Shown here: positions 17,053 through 24,285 of the stretch, one piece after another | How positions within the stretch are numbered: the first letter of the stretch is position 1 | Layout of the letters: the number at the start of each line of letters is the position of its first letter | Assembly: GCA_017554565.1 (NCBI GenBank) | Contig: JAFZID010000059.1 | Location: 1 to 34,748 of the forward strand | DNA length: 34,748 nt | Source of the DNA: a bacterium | Lineage (GTDB): Bacteria; Auribacterota; UBA3054 | Direction: 5' to 3' | Notes under the pieces: generated by a model | Database searches by the model: none | Seen by the model: the letters and a program-made list of their open reading frames with translations, nothing else | What the model was told of the DNA's origin: nothing | Translations under genes and position numbers: made by a program

Positions 17053-18144
17053 ATGATCGACTACACCAAACCATCCCCCGGCATGAAGATCTCCGTCATC
17101 GGCGACGGAGCCTGGGGCACCGCCATCGCCCTGACGCTTTTGGAAAACGGCTACAGGGTCATGCTCTGGGGCGCTTTCCCGGAATACACCGAGGAAATGA
17201 AAAAAGAACGCATGAACTACAAATTCCTGCCCGGCATTCCCCTGCCGGAAAAACTGGAATTCACCAACAGCCTGGAAGAGGCTCTTAAAGACGCCCGCCT
17301 TCTGGTGATGGCCTCCCCTTCCCAGTTCATGCGCAGCGTCTCCCGTCAGCTGGGTGAAGCCATGAAGGAAGCGTATCCCATCGTCACGGTGGCCAAGGGC
17401 ATCGAGACCGACGGCATATTCCTTAAACGCATGAGCGAGATCATCGAGGAGGAGACCAAGTGCAAGCACGTCTCCTGCCTCTCCGGCCCCAGCCACGCCG
17501 CCCAGGTGGCGCGTAAGATGCCCGCCGCCGTGACCGTGGCCTCCAAGATCCCGCAGCTGGCGGCCTTCGTGCAGCAGGTCTTCTCCAACGAGCACCTGAG
17601 GGTTTACACCAACAGCGACATCATCGGCGTGGAGCTCTGCGGAACTTTGAAGAACATCATCGCCATCGCCGCCGGCGCCGTGGACGGATTGGAATTCGGC
17701 ACCAACACCAAGTCCGCCCTGGTCACCAGGGGCCTGGTGGAGATGATGCGCTTCGGCGTGGCCATGGGCGCCCAGGTGGAATCCTTCATCGGTTTGGCCG
17801 GCATCGGCGACCTCATGACCACCTGCAACATGGGCCGCAACTACACCTTCGGCATGAATCTGGTGAAGGGCATGAGCGTGGAGGAAGCGCTTAAGAGCTC
17901 CGCCGGCGTGGTGGAGGGCTACCGCAACGCCGAATGCGTTTACAAGCTGGCCAAGCGCTACAACATCAGCATGCCCCTGACGGAAGCCATCTACAGCGTC
18001 CTCTACGAAGGCAAAGACTTCCACGCCATCGTCCCGGAACTGATGACCAGAGACCTCAAATCCGAGAGCCACACCGGCAGCCCCATCCTGCGCTGGCTGA
18101 AACTCCAGGCTCTCCGCACCAGAATAACCCTGAAACTTAGCTGA
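17053..18144 (+). CDS. gpsA: Glycerol-3-phosphate dehydrogenase [NAD(P)+]
   Basis: Makes sn-glycerol-3-phosphate from dihydroxyacetone phosphate for phospholipid synthesis. The 363-residue protein has the Rossmann motif VIGDGAWGTAIA, the KGIET segment, SGPSHAAQVA, the catalytic lysine in ELCGTLKNIIAIA and the GLAGIGDLMTTC loop, followed by the helical C-terminal domain. The N-terminus carries ten residues before the usual MKxxVIG start; an ATG at 17083 is an alternative, but AGGCG ahead of 17053 slightly favours the longer form. Fifteen bases separate it from the PTPS-III gene. Confidence 0.94.
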   Translation: MIDYTKPSPGMKISVIGDGAWGTAIALTLLENGYRVMLWGAFPEYTEEMKKERMNYKFLPGIPLPEKLEFTNSLEEALKDARLLVMASPSQFMRSVSRQLGEAMKEAYPIVTVAKGIETDGIFLKRMSEIIEEETKCKHVSCLSGPSHAAQVARKMPAAVTVASKIPQLAAFVQQVFSNEHLRVYTNSDIIGVELCGTLKNIIAIAAGAVDGLEFGTNTKSALVTRGLVEMMRFGVAMGAQVESFIGLAGIGDLMTTCNMGRNYTFGMNLVKGMSVEEALKSSAGVVEGYRNAECVYKLAKRYNISMPLTEAIYSVLYEGKDFHAIVPELMTRDLKSESHTGSPILRWLKLQALRTRITLKLS

Positions 18145-18148
18145 TAAA

Positions 18149-18919
18149 ATGTCATTCGTCATAACCACCTACGTGCCCGACGGCATCGTCATGGCCGCCG
18201 ACAGCCGCATGACCGCCCTCGCCCAGGGCACCGCTCCCGACGGCCAGGCTCTGCCTGACGTCAACATCGTCATTTCCGACCACTGCGACAAGATCTTCTT
18301 CCTGGAGAACCAGGGCATCGGCATCAGCGCCTTCGGAGATCCCATGCTGGGCGGCAAGCCCGTCAGCCACGCAATCAGGCTCTTCGAAGAGGAAGCCAAC
18401 AATCCCGGCGACGGCATAATGGACGTGGTCAACAACCTCATGAGCTTCATGAGCTCCCGCTATCCCAACGCCAACACCTCCTTCCACGTGGCGGGCTACG
18501 CCATGGAGAACGGCGTCAGCGTTCCCCACGTTTACCACTGCCAGATCTCCCAGAACATCATCAAGAGATTGAATCTCAACGACCGCAACGGCGAAATAAA
18601 CTACGGCACCTCCTGGGGAGGCCAGGGCGACATCATGGCCCGCCTCATAAACGCCAGGGCGCTGGTTCCCACCAACGGCCCCCAAAAGGACGACAAGGTC
18701 CCCATGGCCGAGCTTCCCAATTTCCCCGTCAGATGGGACATCATGCCGCTTATCGACGCCATCGACTTCACCGAACTGGCGGTGGACATCACCATCCAGA
18801 TGCAGCGTTTCCAGATGCGTCCCCAGGATGTGGGCGGAGCCATCGACATGCTCCTCCTGACGCCCAAGGGCTCGGATTGGCTCTACAAGAAACAGTTCAC
18901 CGCGCATGATCGCGATTGA
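18149..18919 (+). CDS. Proteasome/HslV-like Ntn-hydrolase-fold protein with putative Ser nucleophile
   Basis: 256 residues. The N-terminus, once Met is removed, aligns without gaps with HslV and proteasome beta subunits: Ser in place of Thr1, then GIVMAADSRMT matching the Asp17 and Thr21 region. Later DKIFFLENQGIGISAFGD matches the Lys33 strand and the following sheet. The C-terminal GGAIDMLLLTPKG is like the GGxIDxLxI motif of stand-alone bacterial Ntn proteins. A Ser or Thr directly after Met can serve as the nucleophile without a propeptide. Substrate and oligomeric state are unknown; no HslU or other ATPase is nearby. Its 3' end overlaps the radical SAM gene by 14 bases. Confidence 0.7.
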   Translation: MSFVITTYVPDGIVMAADSRMTALAQGTAPDGQALPDVNIVISDHCDKIFFLENQGIGISAFGDPMLGGKPVSHAIRLFEEEANNPGDGIMDVVNNLMSFMSSRYPNANTSFHVAGYAMENGVSVPHVYHCQISQNIIKRLNLNDRNGEINYGTSWGGQGDIMARLINARALVPTNGPQKDDKVPMAELPNFPVRWDIMPLIDAIDFTELAVDITIQMQRFQMRPQDVGGAIDMLLLTPKGSDWLYKKQFTAHDRD

Positions 18920-19868
18920 CAGAAAGCTTTCCTCCCTCAGGGAAGCCGTTGCGAAACTTGAGCCCTTGCTCTCCCCCTGCCGGCTCTGCCCCAGGCACTG
19001 CGGAGCCAAAAGAGACAAGGGAGAGCAAGGAGTCTGCGAGCTGGACGACAAACTGAAGGTCTTCTGCTGCAACCTCCACTTCGGAGAGGAGCCTCCGCTT
19101 TCCGGCACCGGTCTAAATGAAAACCAAAAAGCCAAAGGCTCCGGCACGGTCTTTTTCTCCGGCTGCAACCTGCGCTGCGTCTTCTGCCAGAACTTCGCCT
19201 TCAGCCACAACGGCAACGGAAAATACATGACCCAGGAGGAACTTTCAGAAGAGATGCTGAAACTCCAGGAACGAGGCGCCAAAAACATCAACTTCGTGAC
19301 TCCCACTCCCCAGATAGTCCCCGCCCTGAAAGCCCTCCTGCTCGCTTATGAAAAGGGGCTCCGCCTTCCCCTTCTTTACAACTGCGGCGGCTACGAGGAC
19401 CTAGAAGTCCTTAAAGCCCTGGAGGGCGTAGTGGACATCTACCTTCCGGACGCCAAATACCAGGACGCGGAACTGGCCAAAAAATATTCCAGCGCCGCGG
19501 ACTATCCGGAAAAAAACATCCTGGCTCTCCAGGAAATGTGGCGGCAAATAAAAAATTTCGAATACGACGAGGAAGGCTACATGACAAGAGGCATGATCGT
19601 CAGGCACCTGGTGCTTCCCAACGCCCTCGGCAACAGCCTCGCCGTCATGGACAAAATAAAGGAAGTCTTTTCTGACGAAAAGGGAAAAGTTCCCTTCGGA
19701 CTCAGCCTGATGTGCCAATACTTCCCCACCTTCAAAGCGAAGGATTATCCCGAGCTCAAGGAACGCCTCACCTTCGAGGAATACTTGAAAACGCTGGAAA
19801 AACTTGACGAAATGGATTTTGAACTGGAGTTCGTCCAGCAGCACGACGACTGCGCGGAAGATTTTTGA
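18906..19868 (+). CDS. PflX-like radical SAM protein (COG1313 type)
   Basis: 320 residues. An N-terminal cysteine cluster (CRLCPRHCGAKR, then GVCELDD) is followed by the radical SAM motif CNLRCVFCQN (CxxxCxxC) and a partial TIM barrel with LYNCGGYED and DIYLPDAKY. This arrangement is that of PflX, a pyruvate formate-lyase-activase-like family whose substrate is not established. It overlaps the Ntn-hydrolase gene by 14 bases, has no Shine-Dalgarno, and is probably translated by coupling. It could be an activase for a glycyl radical enzyme encoded elsewhere; none is in the window. Confidence 0.85.
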   Translation: MIAIDRKLSSLREAVAKLEPLLSPCRLCPRHCGAKRDKGEQGVCELDDKLKVFCCNLHFGEEPPLSGTGLNENQKAKGSGTVFFSGCNLRCVFCQNFAFSHNGNGKYMTQEELSEEMLKLQERGAKNINFVTPTPQIVPALKALLLAYEKGLRLPLLYNCGGYEDLEVLKALEGVVDIYLPDAKYQDAELAKKYSSAADYPEKNILALQEMWRQIKNFEYDEEGYMTRGMIVRHLVLPNALGNSLAVMDKIKEVFSDEKGKVPFGLSLMCQYFPTFKAKDYPELKERLTFEEYLKTLEKLDEMDFELEFVQQHDDCAEDF

Positions 19869-19882
19869 TGCCAAAAATAAGC

Positions 19883-19888
19883 TAAAAT
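19883..19888 (+). promoter_or_regulatory. Possible -10 box before the flavodoxin gene
   Basis: TAAAAT preceded by AGC. No acceptable -35 is present. Position (32 bases before the ATG, with GGAGGAA between) fits a promoter, but read-through from the upstream gene is equally possible since no terminator is seen. Confidence 0.35.
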
Positions 19889-19919
19889 TAAAGCGTAGCT
19901 TTTAAATTCCGGAGGAAAC

Positions 19920-20516
19920 ATGAAACGCTCCCTCTTTTTCTCAACCATATTCTTCCTGATCCCCTTCCTCGCAGCCTGCCAGCAGGAAACGAAAGTTTCC
20001 CAAGCAAAATCCGAGCCTGCGGCCGAGGCCGCCAAGTCCCCGAAGATCCTGGTGTCTTTTTATTCCTGGAGCGGCAACACTCGCCGCGCCGCGGAGGTGA
20101 TCTCCAAGACCGCCCAGGCGGAACTCTTCGAGATCGTCCCCAAGGAAGCCTATCCCAAAGATTACAAGGAATGCATAGACAAGGCCAAGGAAGACATCGC
20201 CAACGGCGTCAAGCCTGAGCTCACGAGCCTTCCGGAAAACATAGCAAGCTACGACATAATCTTCGTGGGCACTCCCAACTGGTGGTCCACCATAGCTCCT
20301 CCCGTAAGGTCTTTCCTTGACTGCCTCAAGGATTACAAAGGCCTGGTGGTTCCCTTTGTGACCCACGGCAGCGGCGGGCTGGCCAACTGCGAGAAAGACA
20401 TCAGAAGCTCCATTCCCACTGTCAAAGTCTCCATCGCCGGCTCCTGGCCCGGCCGCTCCATCGAGAAGGCCGAAGCTTCTATTGCGGAGTGGACTAAAAG
20501 CGTCATAGGAAAATAA
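19920..20516 (+). CDS. Flavodoxin-like lipoprotein
   Basis: 198 residues. A signal peptide with lipobox FLAAC puts the lipidated Cys at residue 20. The remainder is a flavodoxin domain: SFYSWSGNTRRAAEVI (FMN phosphate loop), then VGTPNWWSTIAPPVRSFL, the FMN ring contact region, and VTHGSGGL. Flavodoxin-fold proteins normally work in the cytoplasm; this one is predicted to be exported and membrane-tethered, so it would belong to a periplasmic redox chain if it binds FMN there. GGAGGAA precedes the ATG at good spacing. The metallophosphoesterase gene begins 3 bases after its stop. Confidence 0.85.
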   Translation: MKRSLFFSTIFFLIPFLAACQQETKVSQAKSEPAAEAAKSPKILVSFYSWSGNTRRAAEVISKTAQAELFEIVPKEAYPKDYKECIDKAKEDIANGVKPELTSLPENIASYDIIFVGTPNWWSTIAPPVRSFLDCLKDYKGLVVPFVTHGSGGLANCEKDIRSSIPTVKVSIAGSWPGRSIEKAEASIAEWTKSVIGK

Positions 20517-20519
20517 GAG

Positions 20520-21623
20520 ATGTTTCCGGTCAACATATTCTCCGGGCTGGCGGCCCTCTACATCATAATAAGGGTGATCTTCCAGATCCCCGCCGGCTGG
20601 CTCTTCAAAGTCCCGCTTATAGTTCTTGTCATGGCCGCAGCCATGAAATTCCAGCTCATCCACCTTATCGGCGGCCCCCAGTTCTTCGCCCCCAAAGTCC
20701 CGGGCCTTCTCACCGCCATATCCGGAGTGTTGTACATCTCCGTTTACATTCTCTTTTTCCTGCTTCTCATAAAAGATCTCATTTACCTCCCCTGCTTCCT
20801 TTTGGGCCTCCGCTTCCCCCAGGGGTATCTCAACCTGGCTCTGACCGCGATCGCCCTCTCCATAGGCCTCCTGGGGCTTTACAACGCCCTCAAGGCTCCC
20901 GCGGTGAAAGAATACCATGTCAAGCTCAACGGCCTTCCCGAGGAAGCCAAAGGCCTCCGGGCCGCCGTGGTGGCGGACATCCACGCCGACAAGATCACCA
21001 AAGAAAGATCCGTCCGGAAAATCGTTGACCTGACCATGGCCGCCAAGCCAGACGTCATTTTGATCCCCGGCGACTTCGCGGACGGCGAAGTTGAGGAAGT
21101 CGGCAAAGAGCTCACGCCCCTGAAAGACCTCCATGCTCCCCTGGGAGTTTTCGCCGTCTCGGGAAACCACGAATATTACAACGGCTGGGCCGCTTGGAAA
21201 ACTTATCTTGAAAGCCTGGGCCTTCCCATCTTGGAAAATGAAAACAAAGAGATCAAAGATGGCCTCTTCATAGCCGGCGTCCCGGACACCGCCGCCAACC
21301 ACTTCGGCGGGACGAAGCCGAATCTGAACAGAGCCCTGGAGGGAACGGAAGGCAAATGCGTCATCCTCCTTGGTCACAAACCCACCTGGCGTCCGCTGGC
21401 TAAAGAGAAAAACGTCGCCCTCCTTGTTTCCGGCCACACCCACGGCGGAATGGTCTGGGGACTCCACAAAATCGTCGAGCGCTTCAACTGCGGCGCGGTC
21501 TCAGGCCTCTACTACAACGAGGACGGAACCGCCGTCTTCGTCACCAACGGCGCCAGCCTCTGGAACGGCTTCCCCACCAGGCTCGGCATCCCCGCGGAAG
21601 TCCCCATCCTGATATTGGAATAA
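20520..21623 (+). CDS. Membrane-bound metallophosphoesterase (YkuE/YaeI type)
   Basis: 367 residues. The first 120 hold four hydrophobic helices; the rest is a calcineurin-like phosphoesterase domain with the full metal-binding set: DIHADK (D-x-H), PGDFADG (GDxxD), SGNHEYY (GNHE), GHKP and SGHTHGG. YaeI and YkuE relatives hydrolyse phosphodiester or lipid substrates, so an envelope lipid such as UDP-diacylglucosamine or cardiolipin is possible but unproven, the more so as LpxI is already encoded in this window. Downstream is a strong terminator. Confidence 0.88.
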   Translation: MFPVNIFSGLAALYIIIRVIFQIPAGWLFKVPLIVLVMAAAMKFQLIHLIGGPQFFAPKVPGLLTAISGVLYISVYILFFLLLIKDLIYLPCFLLGLRFPQGYLNLALTAIALSIGLLGLYNALKAPAVKEYHVKLNGLPEEAKGLRAAVVADIHADKITKERSVRKIVDLTMAAKPDVILIPGDFADGEVEEVGKELTPLKDLHAPLGVFAVSGNHEYYNGWAAWKTYLESLGLPILENENKEIKDGLFIAGVPDTAANHFGGTKPNLNRALEGTEGKCVILLGHKPTWRPLAKEKNVALLVSGHTHGGMVWGLHKIVERFNCGAVSGLYYNEDGTAVFVTNGASLWNGFPTRLGIPAEVPILILE

Positions 21624-21650
21624 AGCAAAAAACAAAAACAAACAGAAAAG

Positions 21651-21680
21651 AACTGCGGCGGAAATTCCGCCGCAGTTTTT
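21651..21680 (+). terminator. Terminator after the flavodoxin/phosphoesterase genes
   Basis: An 11-bp stem (AACTGCGGCGG with CCGCCGCAGTT) with a 5-base loop is followed by T's to 21680. It lies 28 bases after the phosphoesterase stop. Confidence 0.9.
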
Positions 21681-21706
21681 CATATGTCTCATTTTTCTCG
21701 GATACA

Positions 21707-21755
21707 ATCTGACCTGATATTTATCCATTGTTATCAGACGCGATCTGATTTGATA
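21707..21755 (+). repeat. Repeated ATCTGA elements between convergent operons
   Basis: Two 13-base direct copies (21707-21719 ATCTGACCTGATA; 21743-21755 ATCTGATTTGATA) differ at two positions. The second is part of a perfect inverted repeat ATCAGA-N5-TCTGAT (21733-21749). No gene lies between the flanking terminators; no function can be given. Confidence 0.5.
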
Positions 21756-21756
21756 G

Positions 21757-21785
21757 AAAAAAAGGGAGGCGGTTCTGCCTCCCTT
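21757..21785 (-). terminator. Terminator of the aldo/keto reductase operon
   Basis: On the minus strand, AAGGGAGGC and GCCTCCCTT pair across a 6-base loop (21762-21785), followed by seven T's (21757-21763 complement). It faces the terminator at 21651, closing both convergent transcripts. Confidence 0.85.
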
Positions 21786-21807
21786 CTGCTTTGTGATTTG
21801 GTTTTTT

Positions 21808-23058
21808 CTAGCTGGTGAACTCTTTGTGCACGCGCTTGAGTTCTTCGGGGATGTTGATCTTCTGCGGGCATTTTTTCAGGCAGGCGCCGCATTCCACGCA
21901 GGCGTCGGCGCGGGATCCTTTTTCAAGCTGGAAATACTCGCGCTGCGACATCCACTTTACGAGGGAGGAGCGGTAGTTGTTGTACATCTTGAAGATGTCG
22001 GGAATGGCCACTCCCGCGGGACAGGGCGTGCAGTAACGGCAGGTGGTGCAGGGGATCTTCCCCTCCTCCTTCATGAATTCCTTGACCTTCACCAGAAGCT
22101 CTTTGCCTTCTTCGCCCAAGGGTTCTATGGGAGAGAAAGTCTTCAGGTTCTCTTCCACATGCTCCATGTAGGTCATGCCTGAGAGGATGGTGAGGACGTT
22201 GGGAAGCGAGGCGATGAACTCGAAGGCCCACTGGGCGGCCGTGGTGCCGGGCCTGGCGTTGGTCAGCATCTCAAGCGTCTTGGGCTGGAGATTGGCCAGT
22301 TCGCCGCCCTTCAGGGGCTCCATGACGACGACGGGAATACCGTGGCTCGTTAAGATCTCATACTGCTCCCTGGAGTAGTCGTCCCAGTCGAAGTAGTTCA
22401 ATTGGATCTGGGCGAAGTCCCAGCCGCCCTCGTCGGCGATGACGGCAAGGTCCTTGTTGTCGCCGTGGAAGGAGAAGCCCAGGTATTTCACCTTGCCTTC
22501 CTTTTTCATCTGGCGAGCGTATTCCAGGGCGCCCAGGTCCCTGACGTTCGGCCAGGCGCCGCCGTTCAGGGAGTGCAGGAGATAGAAATCGAAATATTCC
22601 GCCTGGCAGCGATCCAGCTGCTCCTGGAAGATACGTTTCGCGTCGTCTAAGCTTTTGACTTCCCAGACCGGCATCTTGTCGGCTAGGTTGTAGGATTCCC
22701 TGGGATACTTTTTCAAGGCCTCACCGGCGAATCTTTCCGACATGCCCTGGTGATAGACCCAGGCGGTGTCGTAGTAGTTGACGCCGCCAGCCATGGCTCT
22801 GTCGATGAGCTCCTGGGCTTTTTCCTTGTCGATCTCGGCTTGATTCCTGCGGTCCTTCAAGGGAAGCCTCATTAAGCCGTAGCCCAGAAGGGAAACGCCT
22901 TGGGCGATGTTGCCGAGTTTGCGTTTCGTTATTTCGCCTTTCTTTTTCTCGTTGCTGTCTGCTTTCACGTTGAGGGGTTCCTTTCCTTCTTTGCAGCCGC
23001 CCAGTGCCGCCAGAGCGGCGATCGCCAGGGAGCCTTTGATGAAATCACGTCTGTTCAT
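21808..23058 (-). CDS. Tat-exported lipoprotein aldo/keto reductase with C-terminal diferredoxin domain (copy 1)
   Basis: 416 residues. MNRRDFIKGS with lipobox ALGGC (Cys22) is a Tat lipoprotein signal. The aldo/keto reductase barrel has the complete catalytic tetrad: Asp97 and Tyr102 (DTAWVY), Lys128 (LADKMP), His162 (YLLHS), and the VVMEPLKGG and LSGMTYMEHVEENL segments of the COG1453 family. The C-terminal domain binds two [4Fe-4S] clusters (CTTCRYCTPCP and CVECGACLKKCP). Such proteins are normally cytoplasmic and use NAD(P)H; export implies electrons come through the ferredoxin domain. Last gene of a three-gene operon; 3 bases after the second copy. Confidence 0.88.
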   Translation of the reverse strand: MNRRDFIKGSLAIAALAALGGCKEGKEPLNVKADSNEKKKGEITKRKLGNIAQGVSLLGYGLMRLPLKDRRNQAEIDKEKAQELIDRAMAGGVNYYDTAWVYHQGMSERFAGEALKKYPRESYNLADKMPVWEVKSLDDAKRIFQEQLDRCQAEYFDFYLLHSLNGGAWPNVRDLGALEYARQMKKEGKVKYLGFSFHGDNKDLAVIADEGGWDFAQIQLNYFDWDDYSREQYEILTSHGIPVVVMEPLKGGELANLQPKTLEMLTNARPGTTAAQWAFEFIASLPNVLTILSGMTYMEHVEENLKTFSPIEPLGEEGKELLVKVKEFMKEEGKIPCTTCRYCTPCPAGVAIPDIFKMYNNYRSSLVKWMSQREYFQLEKGSRADACVECGACLKKCPQKINIPEELKRVHKEFTS

Positions 23059-23061
23059 AGT

Positions 23062-24285
23062 TTAGCCTTGAATTTCCTTATGGATGCGTTTAAGTTCTTT
23101 GGGAATGTCGATGCTCTGCGGGCACTTCTTCAGGCAGGCGCCGCACTCCACACAGGCTGTGGCCTGAGCGTCCTTGCCAAGCGCTTCGTAAGCCCTCCTC
23201 GTTTGGTTGATCCTGGCGCCGCGCCTGTAGTCGTTGTAGATCTTGAAGATGTCCGGGATGGCGACGCCGGCCGGACAGGGCGTGCAGTAGCGGCAGGTCG
23301 TGCAGGGCACGATGCCGCTTTCCTTGTAAGTTTTGAGAGCCGTTGCCAAAGTCTTCTCTTCTTCCTCGGAAAGCGGTTCGAGAGGAGAGAAGGTGGTGAG
23401 GTTTTCCTTCAAGTGCTCCATCTGCGTCATGCCGGAGAGGACCGTCAGGACGTTCTCCTTTTCCGCGATGTAGCGGAAGGCCCACTGGGCGGGCGTGGAG
23501 CCGGGCTTGGCCGTTTCAAGGACTTCCCTGGCGTCGGGCCTGAGCTTAGCCAGTTCTCCCCCTCTCAGAGGCTCCATCACGACCACCGGGATGCCTCTCT
23601 TCGTAGCTTCTTCATACTGCTCTCTGGAGAAGGTGTCCCAGTCGTAATAATTGGCCTGGATCTGGACGAAGTCCCACTTGGTGTAGTCGAGGATCTTGGG
23701 GAAATCCTTGTTGTCGCCGTGGAAACTGAAGCCCAGGCGTTTTATTTTGCCTTTGCCCTTCAGCGTCATGGCGAAATCCACCGCGCCGTTTCCTAGCGTC
23801 TTTTCCCAAAGCGGACCGTTCAGGTTGTGCAGAAGGTAGAAGTCGAAATAATCGACTTTGCATTTTTCAAGCTGCTTATTGAAGATCTCCTCCGCCTGCT
23901 CGCCGCTTTCAAGTAAACGCATAGGAAGCTTGCTGGCCAGATTGTAGCTGTCCCTGGGATGACGGGAGAGAGCTTCGCCGGCGAAAGTCTCGCTGAGTCC
24001 GTCGTGGTAGAACCAGGCGGTGTCGAAATAGTTGATGCCGCCTTTCAGGGCTTCATCGATGAGGGCGAAGCCTTTTTCTTTGTCGATCTCAGGACCATTG
24101 CCTACTTTCGGCATGCGCATGAGGCCGTAGCCAAGGAGCGAGATCTTCGCGCCGATCCCGGGGAATTCCCGGTAGGTCATGGTCCCCCGCATTTTGGGGG
24201 ACCCTTTTGCTTCCTTCTTGCAGCCGCCCAGGGCGGTGAGCGCCGCGATGGCCGCGGCGGTCTTCAGGAATTCGCGTCTGTTCAT
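23062..24285 (-). CDS. Tat-exported lipoprotein aldo/keto reductase with C-terminal diferredoxin domain (copy 2)
   Basis: 407 residues, a clear paralogue of its downstream neighbour over the whole length. Signal MNRREFLKTA with lipobox ALGGC (Cys22). Catalytic tetrad Asp88, Tyr93 (DTAWFY), Lys119 (LASKLP), His153 (YLLHN). C-terminal cysteine motifs CTTCRYCTPCP and CVECGACLKKCP predict two [4Fe-4S] clusters. The start codon overlaps the stop of the NapGH-like gene in an ATGA arrangement, so the two are translationally coupled. The central barrel differs enough from copy 1 that distinct substrates are likely; neither substrate can be read from the sequence. Confidence 0.88.
   Translation of the reverse strand: MNRREFLKTAAAIAALTALGGCKKEAKGSPKMRGTMTYREFPGIGAKISLLGYGLMRMPKVGNGPEIDKEKGFALIDEALKGGINYFDTAWFYHDGLSETFAGEALSRHPRDSYNLASKLPMRLLESGEQAEEIFNKQLEKCKVDYFDFYLLHNLNGPLWEKTLGNGAVDFAMTLKGKGKIKRLGFSFHGDNKDFPKILDYTKWDFVQIQANYYDWDTFSREQYEEATKRGIPVVVMEPLRGGELAKLRPDAREVLETAKPGSTPAQWAFRYIAEKENVLTVLSGMTQMEHLKENLTTFSPLEPLSEEEEKTLATALKTYKESGIVPCTTCRYCTPCPAGVAIPDIFKIYNDYRRGARINQTRRAYEALGKDAQATACVECGACLKKCPQSIDIPKELKRIHKEIQG

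Noticed and set aside
16624-18168. 514-codon frame on the minus strand
   Set aside because: Antisense to PTPS-III and gpsA, His/Gly-rich with no recognisable domain; shadow of the real genes.
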